A DNA stretch of 35,035 bases from JBDRGD01 sp043818095 (GCA_043818095.1 JBDRGD010000020.1:1-35035), one strand, 5' to 3'; positions 6,926 to 15,739 are shown, numbered from the stretch's first letter. The notes: generated by a model from the sequence alone, not told the origin. Program-made: numbers and translations.

Positions 6926-8485
6926 TTGGGCAAGATAGTCATTGATCCGATTACCCGCATAGAAGGCCACCTCAAGATTGAAGCGGTCACCGAGAACGGC
7001 GTCATCAAGGAGGCGCGCAGCTCGGGAACGCTTTTCCGCGGCATTGAGATTATCCTCCGGGGGAGAGACCCCCGTGACGCCCAGCGCTACGTCCAGCGCA
7101 TCTGCGGTGTCTGCCCCACCAGCCACTCCACCGCCGCTACCCTGAACCTGGACAGCGCCTTCGGTATCTCCGATAAGATACCGGACAACGGCCGGCTGCT
7201 GCGCAACCTCATCCTGGGGGCGGCGCACATCGCCGACCATATCCTGCACTTCTACCACCTGGCGGCGCTCGATTACGTGGATGTCGCCAGGGTGGCGAAA
7301 TACGAGGGCAACGACCCCGAACTCAACTCCGTCAAGAGGTTCATCGAGCGCGGGGCGCTGGGGCCCTTCGTCCCCCGCTACGAGGGCGATTACCGCCTGC
7401 CCGATGACGTCAATAACCAGGCCGCCGCCCACTACCTGAAAGCCCTGGAGATGCGGCGCAAAGCCCAGGAGATGGTCTCCATCTTCGGCGGCAAGATGCC
7501 CCACAACTGCGCCATCATGCCCGGCGGGGTCACCGAGGTCCCCACCGTGGACAAGATAGCATCATTCCTCTGGAGGCTCAACGAGCTCCGAGACTTCATC
7601 GATACCGTTTACGTGCCGGATGTCCTCGCCGTCGCCGGGGTCTATAGCGATTACTTTGAAATCGGCAAGGGCTGCGGCAACCTCCTCTCCTACGGCAGCT
7701 TTGAACTGGAGACCGCCAACCCGGACTACACCACCCGCAACCGCCTCTTCAAGCAGGGCACCATCTCCGCCGACCTGAAGCCGGGCAAGCTGGACACGAA
7801 CAGGATTGCGGAAGAAGTGAAACACTCCTGGTATGCTGACGCCACCGCGGGACGGCACCCCTCGCAGGGAGCCACCGAACCCCAGCCGGGGAAGAAAGAC
7901 GCCTACTCCTGGGTAAAGTCACCGCGCTATGACGGCAAGGCGTACGAGGTAGGCCCCCTGGCGAGAATGGTGGTCACCTACGCCAGCGGCGACACTAAAG
8001 TGAAAGCGATGGTAGACTCCGTGCTCGCCCACTTCAAGGCTTCCCCCGCCGCCCTCTTCTCCGTGCTGGGACGCCACGCGGCGCGGGCGCTCTACTGCAA
8101 GCTGGTGGCGGACACCATGCCGGAATGGCTGCTCCAGGTAAAGCCCGGCGCACCGGTTTACATCGATTACGAGATTCCGGAAGAAGCCACGGGCATGGGG
8201 CTCGTGGACGGCGCCCGGGGCGCCCTGGGGCACTGGATTGAAATCAAGGACCACAAGATTGCCAACTACCAGTGCGTCGTCCCCAGCACGTGGAACCTCT
8301 GCCCCCGGGACGACAAGGGACAGCCCGGACCGGTGGAACAGGCCCTCGAGGGCACGAAAATCAGGGACGAGAGCAACCCCTATGAAATCGTCCGCATCGT
8401 CCGCTCTTTCGACCCCTGCCTGGCCTGCGCCATCCACCTGGTCACCCCGAAGGGCAGAGACTTAGGGAGATTTCAGGTCTGCTAA
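6926..8485 (+). CDS. [NiFe] hydrogenase large (catalytic) subunit
   Basis: 519 aa. It binds the NiFe(CN)2CO centre that splits or forms H2. The N-terminal L1 motif is RICGVCPTSH (Cys60, Cys63) and the C-terminal L2 motif is DPCLACAIH (Cys498, Cys501, His504). Fifteen residues follow His504, the extension normally removed by the maturation protease encoded next. The start is TTG 6926 with GAGGAGG about 8 bases upstream; the nearby ATG at 6918 is out of frame. L1 reads PTSH rather than the TGVH/TYVH common in respiratory group 1 enzymes, so the subgroup is uncertain. The gap to the small-subunit gene is 16 bases. Confidence 0.95.
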   Translation: MGKIVIDPITRIEGHLKIEAVTENGVIKEARSSGTLFRGIEIILRGRDPRDAQRYVQRICGVCPTSHSTAATLNLDSAFGISDKIPDNGRLLRNLILGAAHIADHILHFYHLAALDYVDVARVAKYEGNDPELNSVKRFIERGALGPFVPRYEGDYRLPDDVNNQAAAHYLKALEMRRKAQEMVSIFGGKMPHNCAIMPGGVTEVPTVDKIASFLWRLNELRDFIDTVYVPDVLAVAGVYSDYFEIGKGCGNLLSYGSFELETANPDYTTRNRLFKQGTISADLKPGKLDTNRIAEEVKHSWYADATAGRHPSQGATEPQPGKKDAYSWVKSPRYDGKAYEVGPLARMVVTYASGDTKVKAMVDSVLAHFKASPAALFSVLGRHAARALYCKLVADTMPEWLLQVKPGAPVYIDYEIPEEATGMGLVDGARGALGHWIEIKDHKIANYQCVVPSTWNLCPRDDKGQPGPVEQALEGTKIRDESNPYEIVRIVRSFDPCLACAIHLVTPKGRDLGRFQVC

Positions 8486-8487
8486 CC

Positions 8488-8994
8488 GTGGAGGAAATGC
8501 TGACGGCAAACAAGTTGCGCAAGGTCGTCGTTCTGGGCGTGGGTAACCTGCTGCTCCAGGACGAGGGCGTCGGGGTGCACGTCATCCAGGCGCTGGAAGG
8601 AACAACGCCCCCGGAGGCGACCTCCCTGGAGATTATCGACGGGGGGACGCTGCCGGACATGGTCCCCCTGGCAGGCGTGGACAAACTCATCGTCGTGGAC
8701 GCCGTGAAAGGCGGCGGGAAACCGGGGAGCGTTTACCGCTTCCACCCCGAGGACATCAGCCTGGAGCGCGGCACCGCCACCTCCCTCCACCAGCTCAACC
8801 TCCTGGAAAACCTGGGCATCATGGAACATCTCGGGCAGAAGCCCGCGGAAGTGGTCATAATCGGCGTCGAGCCGGAAGAGATAACCTGGGGCCTGGAGCT
8901 TTCCCCGCGACTTCAGCAATGCCTCCCCCGGATTGTTGAAGTCGTCAACGGAGAGATTCGCTCTCTGCCCCGAGAAAGGAGTGAAAAGAGATGA
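8488..8994 (+). CDS. Hydrogenase maturation endopeptidase (HyaD/HybD family)
   Basis: About 168 aa. These proteases clip the C-terminal peptide of the large subunit after nickel insertion. The family signature GVGNLLLQDEGVGVHVI is near the N-terminus (its Glu is a nickel/substrate ligand), with DGGTLPDMV and the central Asp of VVDAV (second ligand), and HQLNLLENL further on. It follows the large subunit by 2 bases. GTG 8488 is used here; ATG 8497 is also possible but the GGAGG before it is unusually close. It ends in an ATGA overlap with metV. Its presence supports a processed, active NiFe enzyme. Confidence 0.92.
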   Translation: MEEMLTANKLRKVVVLGVGNLLLQDEGVGVHVIQALEGTTPPEATSLEIIDGGTLPDMVPLAGVDKLIVVDAVKGGGKPGSVYRFHPEDISLERGTATSLHQLNLLENLGIMEHLGQKPAEVVIIGVEPEEITWGLELSPRLQQCLPRIVEVVNGEIRSLPRERSEKR

Positions 8995-9683
8995 TAATTT
9001 CCGAGCAAAAGCCTTTCCCGGAAATCCTCAAGTCACTGGAAGGGGAACAGCAACTCTTCATCGTCGGCTGCAAGGGCTGCGCGGAAGCCTGCCACACCGG
9101 CGGCGAGGCGCAGGTCCGGGAGATGAAGGAGAAACTGGAGCAGGAGGGCAAGAAAGTCGTCGGCTTCACCGTCGTCGATTTCCTCTGCGACAAGGCCCTG
9201 GTCAAGTTCCGGCTGCGCGCCCATGAAGACGCGGTCAAAGCCGCCGATTCCCTGCTGGTGATGACCTGCGGCCTCGGCGTGCAGGCCACCGCCAAGGTGG
9301 TGGACAAGCTGACCCACCCCGCCTGCAACACCGTCAACACCGGCGGCGCCCGCGGCGAATGGCGCGGCGAAGAGCGCTGCCTGGAGTGCGGCGACTGCGT
9401 CCTGGACTACACCGGCGGCATCTGCCCGCTGACCTCCTGCACCAAGAGCCTTATCAACGGCCCCTGCGGCGGCACCAGGGACGGCAAGTGTGAGTACGAG
9501 CCGGATACCCGGGACTGCGGCTGGCACCTCATCTACGAGCGCCTCCAGAAGCTGGGCCAGCTCGACCGGATGCGGGCGATGCTCGGCGCCAAGGACTGGA
9601 GCAAGATGCGTCCGCCCAAGGAGCTGCGGGGGACCATCATGTGGGCGCTGGAACGACCGGAGAAGGAGGTTGTCCGCAGATGA
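8991..9683 (+). CDS. metV: Methylene-tetrahydrofolate reductase partner subunit MetV (Fe-S/zinc)
   Basis: 230 aa. MetV partners MetF in acetogens and related anaerobes and carries iron-sulfur or zinc sites that feed electrons to the MetF flavin. The protein has two cysteine-rich parts: near the N-terminus VGCKGCAEACHTGG, and in the C-terminal half ECGDCVLDYTGGICPLTSC, then INGPCGGTRDGKC and DCGWHLIYERL, the hallmark of the MTHFR_C family. The ATG overlaps the protease stop (ATGA) and has AAAGGAG upstream; its own stop overlaps the metF start. No HdrABC or MvhD genes accompany it, unlike several known MetVF loci; a hydrogenase is the neighbour instead. Confidence 0.92.
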   Translation: MIISEQKPFPEILKSLEGEQQLFIVGCKGCAEACHTGGEAQVREMKEKLEQEGKKVVGFTVVDFLCDKALVKFRLRAHEDAVKAADSLLVMTCGLGVQATAKVVDKLTHPACNTVNTGGARGEWRGEERCLECGDCVLDYTGGICPLTSCTKSLINGPCGGTRDGKCEYEPDTRDCGWHLIYERLQKLGQLDRMRAMLGAKDWSKMRPPKELRGTIMWALERPEKEVVRR

Positions 9684-10546
9684 ACATTGCCGAAATGGCC
9701 AAAAATGGCAAATTCGTCGTAACCGCCGAGGTAGGCCCCCCCAAGGGCACGGACATCGCGGAGATGCTCGCGGACGCGGAGCTGATGCGGGGACGGGTGC
9801 ACGCCATCAACGTCACGGACCAGCAGAGCTCGGTGATGCGCCTCGGCTCCCTGGCGACCTGCCGCCTGCTCAAGGAAAAAGACCTGGAACCCATCTTCCA
9901 GGTGACCTGCCGCGACCGCAATCGCATCGCTCTGCAGTCTGACCTGCTCAGCGCCGCGGTGCTGGGCGTGGAAAATGTCCTCTGCCTTACCGGCGATTTC
10001 GTCGCCCTCGGCGACCATCCCCAGGCGAAGGGCGTTTTCGACCTCGATTCGGTATCCCTCCTTCTTACCGCGAAAGCCCTCGAAGGGGGTAAGGACCTCG
10101 CCGGTAACGACCTCAAGGGCAGCCCCAGGTTCTGCCTGGGGGCGGTGGTCACCCCCGGCGCCGAGCCCCTGGAACCGCAGATTATCAAGATGGAGAAGAA
10201 GGTCAAGGCCGGGGCGCAGTTCTTCCAGACCCAGGCGGTCTACGACCCCGCCCAGTTCGAGGAGTTCATGAAGGCGGTCGCCTACCTGAACGTCCCCGTA
10301 TCGATGGGCATCGTCATGCTCCGCTCCGCCGGTATGGCGCGCTTCATGAACAAGAACGTGGCGGGGGTCCACGTGCCGGAGAACCTTATCGAGGAGATGG
10401 ACAAGGCGGAGAATAAGGGGCAGAAGAGCATCGAGATTGCCGCCCGCCTCATCAACGAGATGAAATCGATGTGCCAGGGCGCGCACATCATGGCCATCGG
10501 CTGGGAGAAAAAGGTGCCCCAGGTGCTGGACGCCGCCGGCCTTTAG
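9680..10546 (+). CDS. metF: Methylene-tetrahydrofolate reductase, flavin subunit
   Basis: 288 aa, a complete FAD-type TIM barrel. It reduces 5,10-methylene-THF to 5-methyl-THF, the last step of the methyl branch of the Wood-Ljungdahl pathway and a source of methyl for methionine. Recognisable segments are VVTAEVGPPKG, INVTDQQSSVMRLG, VTCRDRNR, VLCLTGDFVALGDHP (flavin region), KAGAQFFQTQAVYD and the C-terminal helices. The start ATG 9680 overlaps the metV stop and has AAGGAGG about 10 bases upstream. It is the last gene of the hydrogenase operon and is followed by an intrinsic terminator. Confidence 0.95.
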   Translation: MNIAEMAKNGKFVVTAEVGPPKGTDIAEMLADAELMRGRVHAINVTDQQSSVMRLGSLATCRLLKEKDLEPIFQVTCRDRNRIALQSDLLSAAVLGVENVLCLTGDFVALGDHPQAKGVFDLDSVSLLLTAKALEGGKDLAGNDLKGSPRFCLGAVVTPGAEPLEPQIIKMEKKVKAGAQFFQTQAVYDPAQFEEFMKAVAYLNVPVSMGIVMLRSAGMARFMNKNVAGVHVPENLIEEMDKAENKGQKSIEIAARLINEMKSMCQGAHIMAIGWEKKVPQVLDAAGL

Positions 10547-10569
10547 CCTTTAATAAAACCGTATTCACG

Positions 10570-10607
10570 GATTGGAGCTGTCCGCGCGGCGGCTCCAATC
10601 TTTATTT
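10570..10607 (+). terminator. Rho-independent terminator after metF
   Basis: GATTGGAGC (10570-10578) pairs perfectly with GCTCCAATC (10592-10600), followed by TTTATTT. It separates the hydrogenase-metVF operon from hypFCDE. Confidence 0.88.
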
Positions 10608-10640
10608 CAGACATCTCATTTCCCCATCCCGAAAGCGCCG

Positions 10641-10649
10641 TGCTACAAT
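10641..10649 (+). promoter_or_regulatory. Extended -10 promoter of hypFCDE
   Basis: TGCTACAAT is an extended -10 element (TGn plus TACAAT). The -35 region is poor. The predicted start site is at about 10656, on top of the candidate hypF starts ATG 10654, GTG 10657 and ATG 10660, so the message is probably leaderless. Confidence 0.55.
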
Positions 10650-10653
10650 AGGA

Positions 10654-12996
10654 ATGGTGATGAAAACACCGCAGGTTTCTGCCGTGAAGCGCCGGCCCGC
10701 CGGGAAATCCCGTCTCCTTATCAGCATCCGCGGCGTGGTGCAGGGGGTAGGCTTCCGTCCCTTCGTCTACCAGCTGGCGAGCAAGTACCGCCTGAACGGC
10801 TGGGTGCGCAACACCTCCGGCGATGTCCAAATTGAGGTGGAGGGAGCGCCCGCCCGGCTGGACCGCTTTCTGGCGGCGCTGCCCGCCGCGGCACCGCCCC
10901 TCGCCCGCATCGAGCACCTGACCGCTACCCCGGCGAAACCGGCCGGGTACGACCGCTTTGAGATACAGGAAAGCGTCCCCGAAGAAGGCAGGTACCAGCT
11001 GGTCTCCCCGGACATCGCCACCTGCCACCAGTGCCGGGACGAGGTCCTCTCTCCGGGAGACCGCCGTTACCGCTACCCCTTCACCAACTGCACCAACTGC
11101 GGCCCCCGCTTTACGATTATCGAAGATATCCCCTACGACCGACCCAAGACGACGATGCGCCGCTTCCAGATGTGCCCCGATTGCCAGCGGGAATATGAAA
11201 ACCCCCGTGACCGGCGCTTTCATGCCCAGCCCAACGCCTGCCCACGCTGCGGGCCCCGACTGGAACTGGTGACCGCCCGCGGCACTATTATCACCGGGGA
11301 CGCGATTACCCGCGCCGCCGAGTTCCTGTGCGAGGGAAAAATCGTGGCGGTGAAAGGGCTGGGCGGCTTTCTCCTCGCCTGCGACGCCACCAGCGCAAAA
11401 GCGGCCAAACGCCTGCGGCGGAGAAAGCGGCGCGGCGGCAAGCCCTTCGCCCTGATGCTGGCGACTATCGATGAAATCAAACAACACTGCGTCGTCAACG
11501 CGGCGGAGGAGGCGCTGCTCACCTCGCCGCAGTGCCCCATCGTTCTCCTGGAGCGCCGCCCGGACAGCGGCATCGCGGATACCGTCGCCCCCGGCCTGAA
11601 ATACCTGGGGCTGATGCTCCCCTACACGCCCCTCCACCATCTCCTCTGCCGGGAAGCGGGACGCCCCCTGGTGATGACCAGCGGCAACCTCAGCGAGGAG
11701 CCCATCGCCAAAGATAATGACGAGGCGCGGCGCCGCCTGAGCGGCATCGCGGACTATTTCCTCCGGCACGACCGGGACATTTACTCCCGCTACGATGACA
11801 GTGTGACGATGGTCGTCGCCGGTAAGCCCCAGGTCCTGCGGCGCGCGCGCGGCTACGCCCCCCACCCCGTCCGCCTCCCCTTTCCGGCGAGGCAGGTCCT
11901 CGCCTGCGGGGCGGAGCTGAAAAATACCTTCTGCCTGACGCGGGACGAATACGCCTTTGTCAGCCAGCACATCGGGGACATGGAAAACCTGGAAACGCTG
12001 GCGCACTTCGAGGACACCCTGGCGCTCTACGAGAAGCTCTTCCGCATCAAGCCCGAGGCGGTGGCCTGTGACCTGCACCCGGACTACCTGCCCACGAAAT
12101 ACGCCCGGGAGCTGGCGGAAAAGACCGGCCTGCCCCTTTTCTCCGTCCAGCACCACCACGCCCACGCCGTGGGCTGCCTGGCGGATAACGGCGCACGGGG
12201 ACCGGCCATCAGCGTCAGCCTGGACGGCACCGGCTACGGCACGGACGGTGCCATCTGGGGCGGCGAGTTCCTCATCGCTGACGAGGTAAAATTCGAGCGC
12301 CGGGGCTGTTTTCAATACGTTCCCCTGCCCGGCGGCGCCGCCGCGATTACCCATCCCTACCGCATGGCGACCAGCTACCTGCTCAGCACGCTCGGCGGGG
12401 ACGCACTGGACAAAGGCCTCCCCTTCCTGAGAGACCTCGCCGACGGAGAGACGGCTTTATTACAACAGCAGATAACCCGGGGCATCAACGCCCCGCTCAC
12501 CTCCAGCTGCGGGCGGCTCTTCGACGCCGTGGCCGCCCTGAACGGCTTCCGCGGCAGGATTGCTTACGAGGCCGAAGCCGCCATCGCGCTGGAGATGATG
12601 GCGGACGAGTCCGAAACTGCCGCCTATCCTTTCGATATCAAAAAAGAAGCAGGCGTCCACCGGGTGCTCTTCCCGGAGCTTTTCGCCGCTATCCTCAGCG
12701 ACCGGAAACGCCGCGTCCCGCGGGGCGCCATCGCCATGAAGTTTCACAACACCGTGGTGCGCATCGTCACGGAGATGTGCCGGAGGCTTTCCCGGGAGTC
12801 CGGACTGAAAACAGTCGCGTTGAGCGGCGGCGTCTTTCAGAATCGATTGCTCCTGAAGCTGACCGTGCCCGCGCTGGAAAAGACCGGCTTTACCGTCCTG
12901 ACCCACCGGCAGGTGCCCGCCAACGACGGCGGCATTTCCCTGGGACAGGCGGTGGTTGGCCACTACCGACTGGAGAGAGGTGAAACATGTGCTTAG
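10654..12996 (+). CDS. hypF: Carbamoyltransferase HypF, cyanide-ligand synthesis
   Basis: About 780 aa. HypF uses carbamoyl phosphate and ATP to load a carbamoyl group on the HypE C-terminal cysteine. Order of domains: acylphosphatase-like (about 20-110, GVVQGVGFRPFVYQLA), two zinc fingers (CHQC...CTNC and CPDC...CPRC, about 128-205), YrdC-like (about 220-400) and a Kae1/TsaD-like domain with QHHHAHAVGCLADNG and SLDGTGYGTDGAIWGGEF. The longer upstream frame runs through the terminator and is discarded. No ribosome site precedes the start, consistent with leaderless translation. It overlaps hypC by 10 bases. Confidence 0.95.
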   Translation: MVMKTPQVSAVKRRPAGKSRLLISIRGVVQGVGFRPFVYQLASKYRLNGWVRNTSGDVQIEVEGAPARLDRFLAALPAAAPPLARIEHLTATPAKPAGYDRFEIQESVPEEGRYQLVSPDIATCHQCRDEVLSPGDRRYRYPFTNCTNCGPRFTIIEDIPYDRPKTTMRRFQMCPDCQREYENPRDRRFHAQPNACPRCGPRLELVTARGTIITGDAITRAAEFLCEGKIVAVKGLGGFLLACDATSAKAAKRLRRRKRRGGKPFALMLATIDEIKQHCVVNAAEEALLTSPQCPIVLLERRPDSGIADTVAPGLKYLGLMLPYTPLHHLLCREAGRPLVMTSGNLSEEPIAKDNDEARRRLSGIADYFLRHDRDIYSRYDDSVTMVVAGKPQVLRRARGYAPHPVRLPFPARQVLACGAELKNTFCLTRDEYAFVSQHIGDMENLETLAHFEDTLALYEKLFRIKPEAVACDLHPDYLPTKYARELAEKTGLPLFSVQHHHAHAVGCLADNGARGPAISVSLDGTGYGTDGAIWGGEFLIADEVKFERRGCFQYVPLPGGAAAITHPYRMATSYLLSTLGGDALDKGLPFLRDLADGETALLQQQITRGINAPLTSSCGRLFDAVAALNGFRGRIAYEAEAAIALEMMADESETAAYPFDIKKEAGVHRVLFPELFAAILSDRKRRVPRGAIAMKFHNTVVRIVTEMCRRLSRESGLKTVALSGGVFQNRLLLKLTVPALEKTGFTVLTHRQVPANDGGISLGQAVVGHYRLERGETCA

Positions 12997-13235
12997 CGGT
13001 ACCCGCCCTGGTCAGGTCCGTGCACGGTCACGAAGCGGAGGTGGACATCGGCGGCGTGCGCCGGAACATCAGCATTTTCCTGACCCCCCAGGTCCGGGCG
13101 GGGGATTACGTGCTGCTGCACACCGGCTACGCCATCAACATCATTGACCAGGCGGAGGCGGCGGAAACGCTCCGGCTGCTCAATGAGCTCGCCGATGCCG
13201 CCGACGTCCTCGACGGGGAGATAACCGGTTCATGA
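12987..13235 (+). CDS. hypC: Hydrogenase assembly chaperone HypC/HupF
   Basis: 82 aa, usual for the family. HypC carries the Fe(CN)2CO unit between HypD and the large subunit through its N-terminal cysteine; the protein opens MCLAVP, with Cys2 in place, followed by the small beta-barrel segment GDYVLLHTGYAINIID. It begins inside the end of hypF and ends overlapping the hypD start (ATGA), so translation is coupled. Confidence 0.96.
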   Translation: MCLAVPALVRSVHGHEAEVDIGGVRRNISIFLTPQVRAGDYVLLHTGYAINIIDQAEAAETLRLLNELADAADVLDGEITGS

Positions 13236-14326
13236 AGTTCGCCGCCGAGTACCGCGACCCCGCGCTGGCCGAGCGCCTGCTCGCGCAGATACGCCGCCAC
13301 GCCACCAGGCCCATGCGTTTCATGGAGTTCTGCGGCGGCCACACGGCGAGCATCGTGCGGCACGGCACCCGCCAGCTCCTCCCCCCGAATATCGAGATGC
13401 TTTCCGGGCCCGGCTGCCCCGTCTGCGTCACCGCCAATGCCGACCTGGATAGGGCCATCGCCCTCGCCGGAGTGCCGGACGTTATCCTGACCACCTTCGG
13501 AGACATGCTCAAGGTCCCCGGAAGCTACTCCAGCCTCCAGCAGGCGAAGGCGGATGGCGGTGATATCCGCATCGTCTATTCCGCGCAGGACGCGTTACGG
13601 ATTGCCCGGAAGAACCCCCGGAAAGCGGTCGTTTTTCTGGGCATCGGCTTCGAGACCACCGCCCCGACGATTGCCGCTTCCGTCCTCCAGGCGGAGGAGG
13701 AAAAGATTGAGAACTACGGCGTGCTTTCCCCGCACAAGCTCTGTCCCCCGGTGATGAAAGCCCTGCTGGACTCGGGGGAAATAAAGCTGGACGGCATCGT
13801 CTGCCCCGGCCACGTCAGTGCGGTCATCGGCGCGGAGCCCTATGATTTCATCCCCCGCGACTACGGTATCGCCTGTGTCGTTTCCGGCTTCGAGCCGCTG
13901 GACATTCTCCTCTGCGTGGACATGCTGGCGCAGCAGATAATCGCGGGCAAGCCTGCCGTGGAAATCGCCTACCGCCGGGGTGTCACCCGGCAAGGCAACC
14001 GGCTCGCCCTGGAAATCATGTCCCGCGTCTTTACCCCCGGGGACGCTGCCTGGCGGGGTATCGGCACTATCCCGGGGAGCGGGCTGGAATTCAAGCCGGA
14101 GTACCGAAGGTTCGACGCCTCCGCGGCTTTTCCTCTGAAACTGAAGCCCCCCCGCGAGCCTAAAGGCTGCCTCTGCGGGGAAATCCTGCGGGGGGTCAAG
14201 ACCCCTCTTGACTGCGCCCTTTTCGGGAACGCCTGCCGCCCGGAGCAGCCGGTAGGTCCCTGCATGGTTTCGGCGGAAGGCAGCTGCTCCATCTACCACC
14301 TTTACGGAGTGGAACGTGGCGGATAA
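13232..14326 (+). CDS. hypD: Hydrogenase maturation factor HypD
   Basis: 364 aa. HypD is the [4Fe-4S] scaffold on which Fe(CN)2CO is built with HypC and HypE. Conserved segments are FMEFCGGHT, SGPGCPVCVT and GFETTAPT. The C-terminal cluster cysteines appear in GCLCGEILRG, LDCALFGNAC and PVGPCMVS. The start ATG overlaps the hypC stop, and the end overlaps hypE by 11 bases. Confidence 0.96.
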   Translation: MKFAAEYRDPALAERLLAQIRRHATRPMRFMEFCGGHTASIVRHGTRQLLPPNIEMLSGPGCPVCVTANADLDRAIALAGVPDVILTTFGDMLKVPGSYSSLQQAKADGGDIRIVYSAQDALRIARKNPRKAVVFLGIGFETTAPTIAASVLQAEEEKIENYGVLSPHKLCPPVMKALLDSGEIKLDGIVCPGHVSAVIGAEPYDFIPRDYGIACVVSGFEPLDILLCVDMLAQQIIAGKPAVEIAYRRGVTRQGNRLALEIMSRVFTPGDAAWRGIGTIPGSGLEFKPEYRRFDASAAFPLKLKPPREPKGCLCGEILRGVKTPLDCALFGNACRPEQPVGPCMVSAEGSCSIYHLYGVERGG

Positions 14327-15320
14327 GATACTGCTGGCGCACGGCAGCGGCGGCAAGCTCAGCCATGAGCTGATTACCCGCACCCTCCTCCCGGCTCTCG
14401 CCAATCCCCTGCTGGAGAAGCTGGACGACGCCGCCTCTTTCGAGCTGAAAGGGACGCTGGCGTTCACCACCGACAGCTACGTCGTCAGTCCCATTTTCTT
14501 TCCAGGCGGGGATATCGGCAAGCTGGCGGTCTGCGGCACGGTCAACGACCTGGCGATGTGCGGGGCAAAGCCGCTTTACCTCAGCCTTGCGCTGATTATC
14601 GAGGAAGGGCTGCCCGTGAAGGACCTGGAACGGGTGCTGGCGTCCATCCGGAAAACGGCGGACGCCGCCGGGGTGAAGATTGTGACCGGGGACACCAAGG
14701 TGGTGAACCGGGGCAGCGCGGACCGGATATTCATCAACACCGCCGGCATCGGTGTCGTCCCGGAGGGGGTGCATGTTTCCGGCTCTCAGGCGCGCCCCGG
14801 AGACAGGGTCATCCTCAGCGGCGGCATCGGGGAGCACGGCATCGCTATCATGAGCCGGCGCGAGGGACTGGAGTTCTCTGTCCCCGTCGCCAGCGACTGC
14901 GCTCCGCTGAACGGGCTGGTCGCCGCCATGCTGAAAGCCGCGCCCGATATCCGCTGCCTGCGGGACCCTACGCGCGGGGGACTCGCCGGCACCCTGAACG
15001 AGTTCGCCGGGCAGTCAAATGCCGGTATCCGCATCGTCGAAGCGGAAATACCGGTTAAGGAATCGATTCTCGCGGCGTGCGACCTGCTGGGGCTGGACCC
15101 GCTCTACGTGGCGAACGAGGGCAAACTCGTCGCGGTGGTGCCGCCGGCAAAGGCCGAGGCGGTGCTCGCGGCGATGCGCCGCCATCGTTACGGCAGGGAC
15201 GCTGCCATCATCGGAGAGGTTACCGCGGAGCACCCCGGCAGGGTCGTCATGACCACGCGCCTGGGTGCCACGCGGATTGTGGACATGCTCACCGGGGACC
15301 TGCTCCCGAGGATCTGCTAG
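14316..15320 (+). CDS. hypE: Hydrogenase maturation factor HypE
   Basis: 334 aa, PurM/AIR-synthase-like fold. HypE dehydrates the carbamoyl group on its C-terminal cysteine to a thiocyanate that supplies CN ligands; the protein indeed ends PRIC. Other signatures are AHGSGGKLSHELI, FTTDSYVVSP, TVNDLAMCGA, TGDTKVV and RDPTRGGLAGTLNE. The start is GTG at 14316 inside hypD. It is the last gene of the hyp operon; hypA and hypB (nickel insertion) are absent from the window and must lie elsewhere. Confidence 0.96.
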   Translation: MADKILLAHGSGGKLSHELITRTLLPALANPLLEKLDDAASFELKGTLAFTTDSYVVSPIFFPGGDIGKLAVCGTVNDLAMCGAKPLYLSLALIIEEGLPVKDLERVLASIRKTADAAGVKIVTGDTKVVNRGSADRIFINTAGIGVVPEGVHVSGSQARPGDRVILSGGIGEHGIAIMSRREGLEFSVPVASDCAPLNGLVAAMLKAAPDIRCLRDPTRGGLAGTLNEFAGQSNAGIRIVEAEIPVKESILAACDLLGLDPLYVANEGKLVAVVPPAKAEAVLAAMRRHRYGRDAAIIGEVTAEHPGRVVMTTRLGATRIVDMLTGDLLPRIC

Positions 15321-15331
15321 CGTCGCTCCCG

Positions 15332-15592
15332 TCAGGAGTGCTCTTCTTCTCCCACAGCCACCTCGCCCATCCTGGGTAAAGTCAGCGGGTTCTTTTCCCT
15401 GTTACGGGGTGCGGGTGGGACAGCTTGCGGGACAATATTCATAAATTCCCGCCGCTCTCCACACCGCTTGCAGGTCCCGACGCTGGTGGGGCCGTTCGGA
15501 CTCTCGATAACCCAGAAATGAGCGCAGGTCTCGACCGGTGCATATTCGGCAGTTGATTGCTCAACCTTTTTTTCTTTTGTTTTGGTAGGCAT
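15332..15592 (-). CDS. Small zinc-ribbon-like protein, function unknown
   Basis: 86 aa. A Lys-rich start (PTKTKEKK) is followed by a core with Cys-x-His (TCAHFW) and CKRCGERREF, which could bind one zinc ion. The C-terminal third is Pro-rich and charged. I chose ATG 15592 because GGAGGTG sits 5 bases before it; the longer frame start at 15616 lacks such a site. It is convergent with hypE, with 11 bases between the stops. It may be a DNA- or RNA-binding miniprotein; I do not recognise a named family. Confidence 0.75.
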   Translation of the reverse strand: MPTKTKEKKVEQSTAEYAPVETCAHFWVIESPNGPTSVGTCKRCGERREFMNIVPQAVPPAPRNREKNPLTLPRMGEVAVGEEEHS

Positions 15593-15739
15593 CACGCACC
15601 TCCAAACTGGATTCATAAAAATATTTTAGGCCAGTCCCGTATTCATGTATGCGACTTTTGTCCCATTAAAAGAACGTAAATACGAGTAAAAGGATAGGAA
15701 TAATTAGATACCCGGTGGTGATATCAGGACCGGGGGCGT

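Noticed and set aside
5854..7044. Long minus-strand frame (396 codons) across the hydrogenase small subunit
   Set aside because: It is antisense to an unmistakable hydrogenase gene and reflects high-GC third positions.
10543..12354. 603-codon minus-strand frame across hypF
   Set aside because: Shadow of hypF; no start signal or domain pattern.
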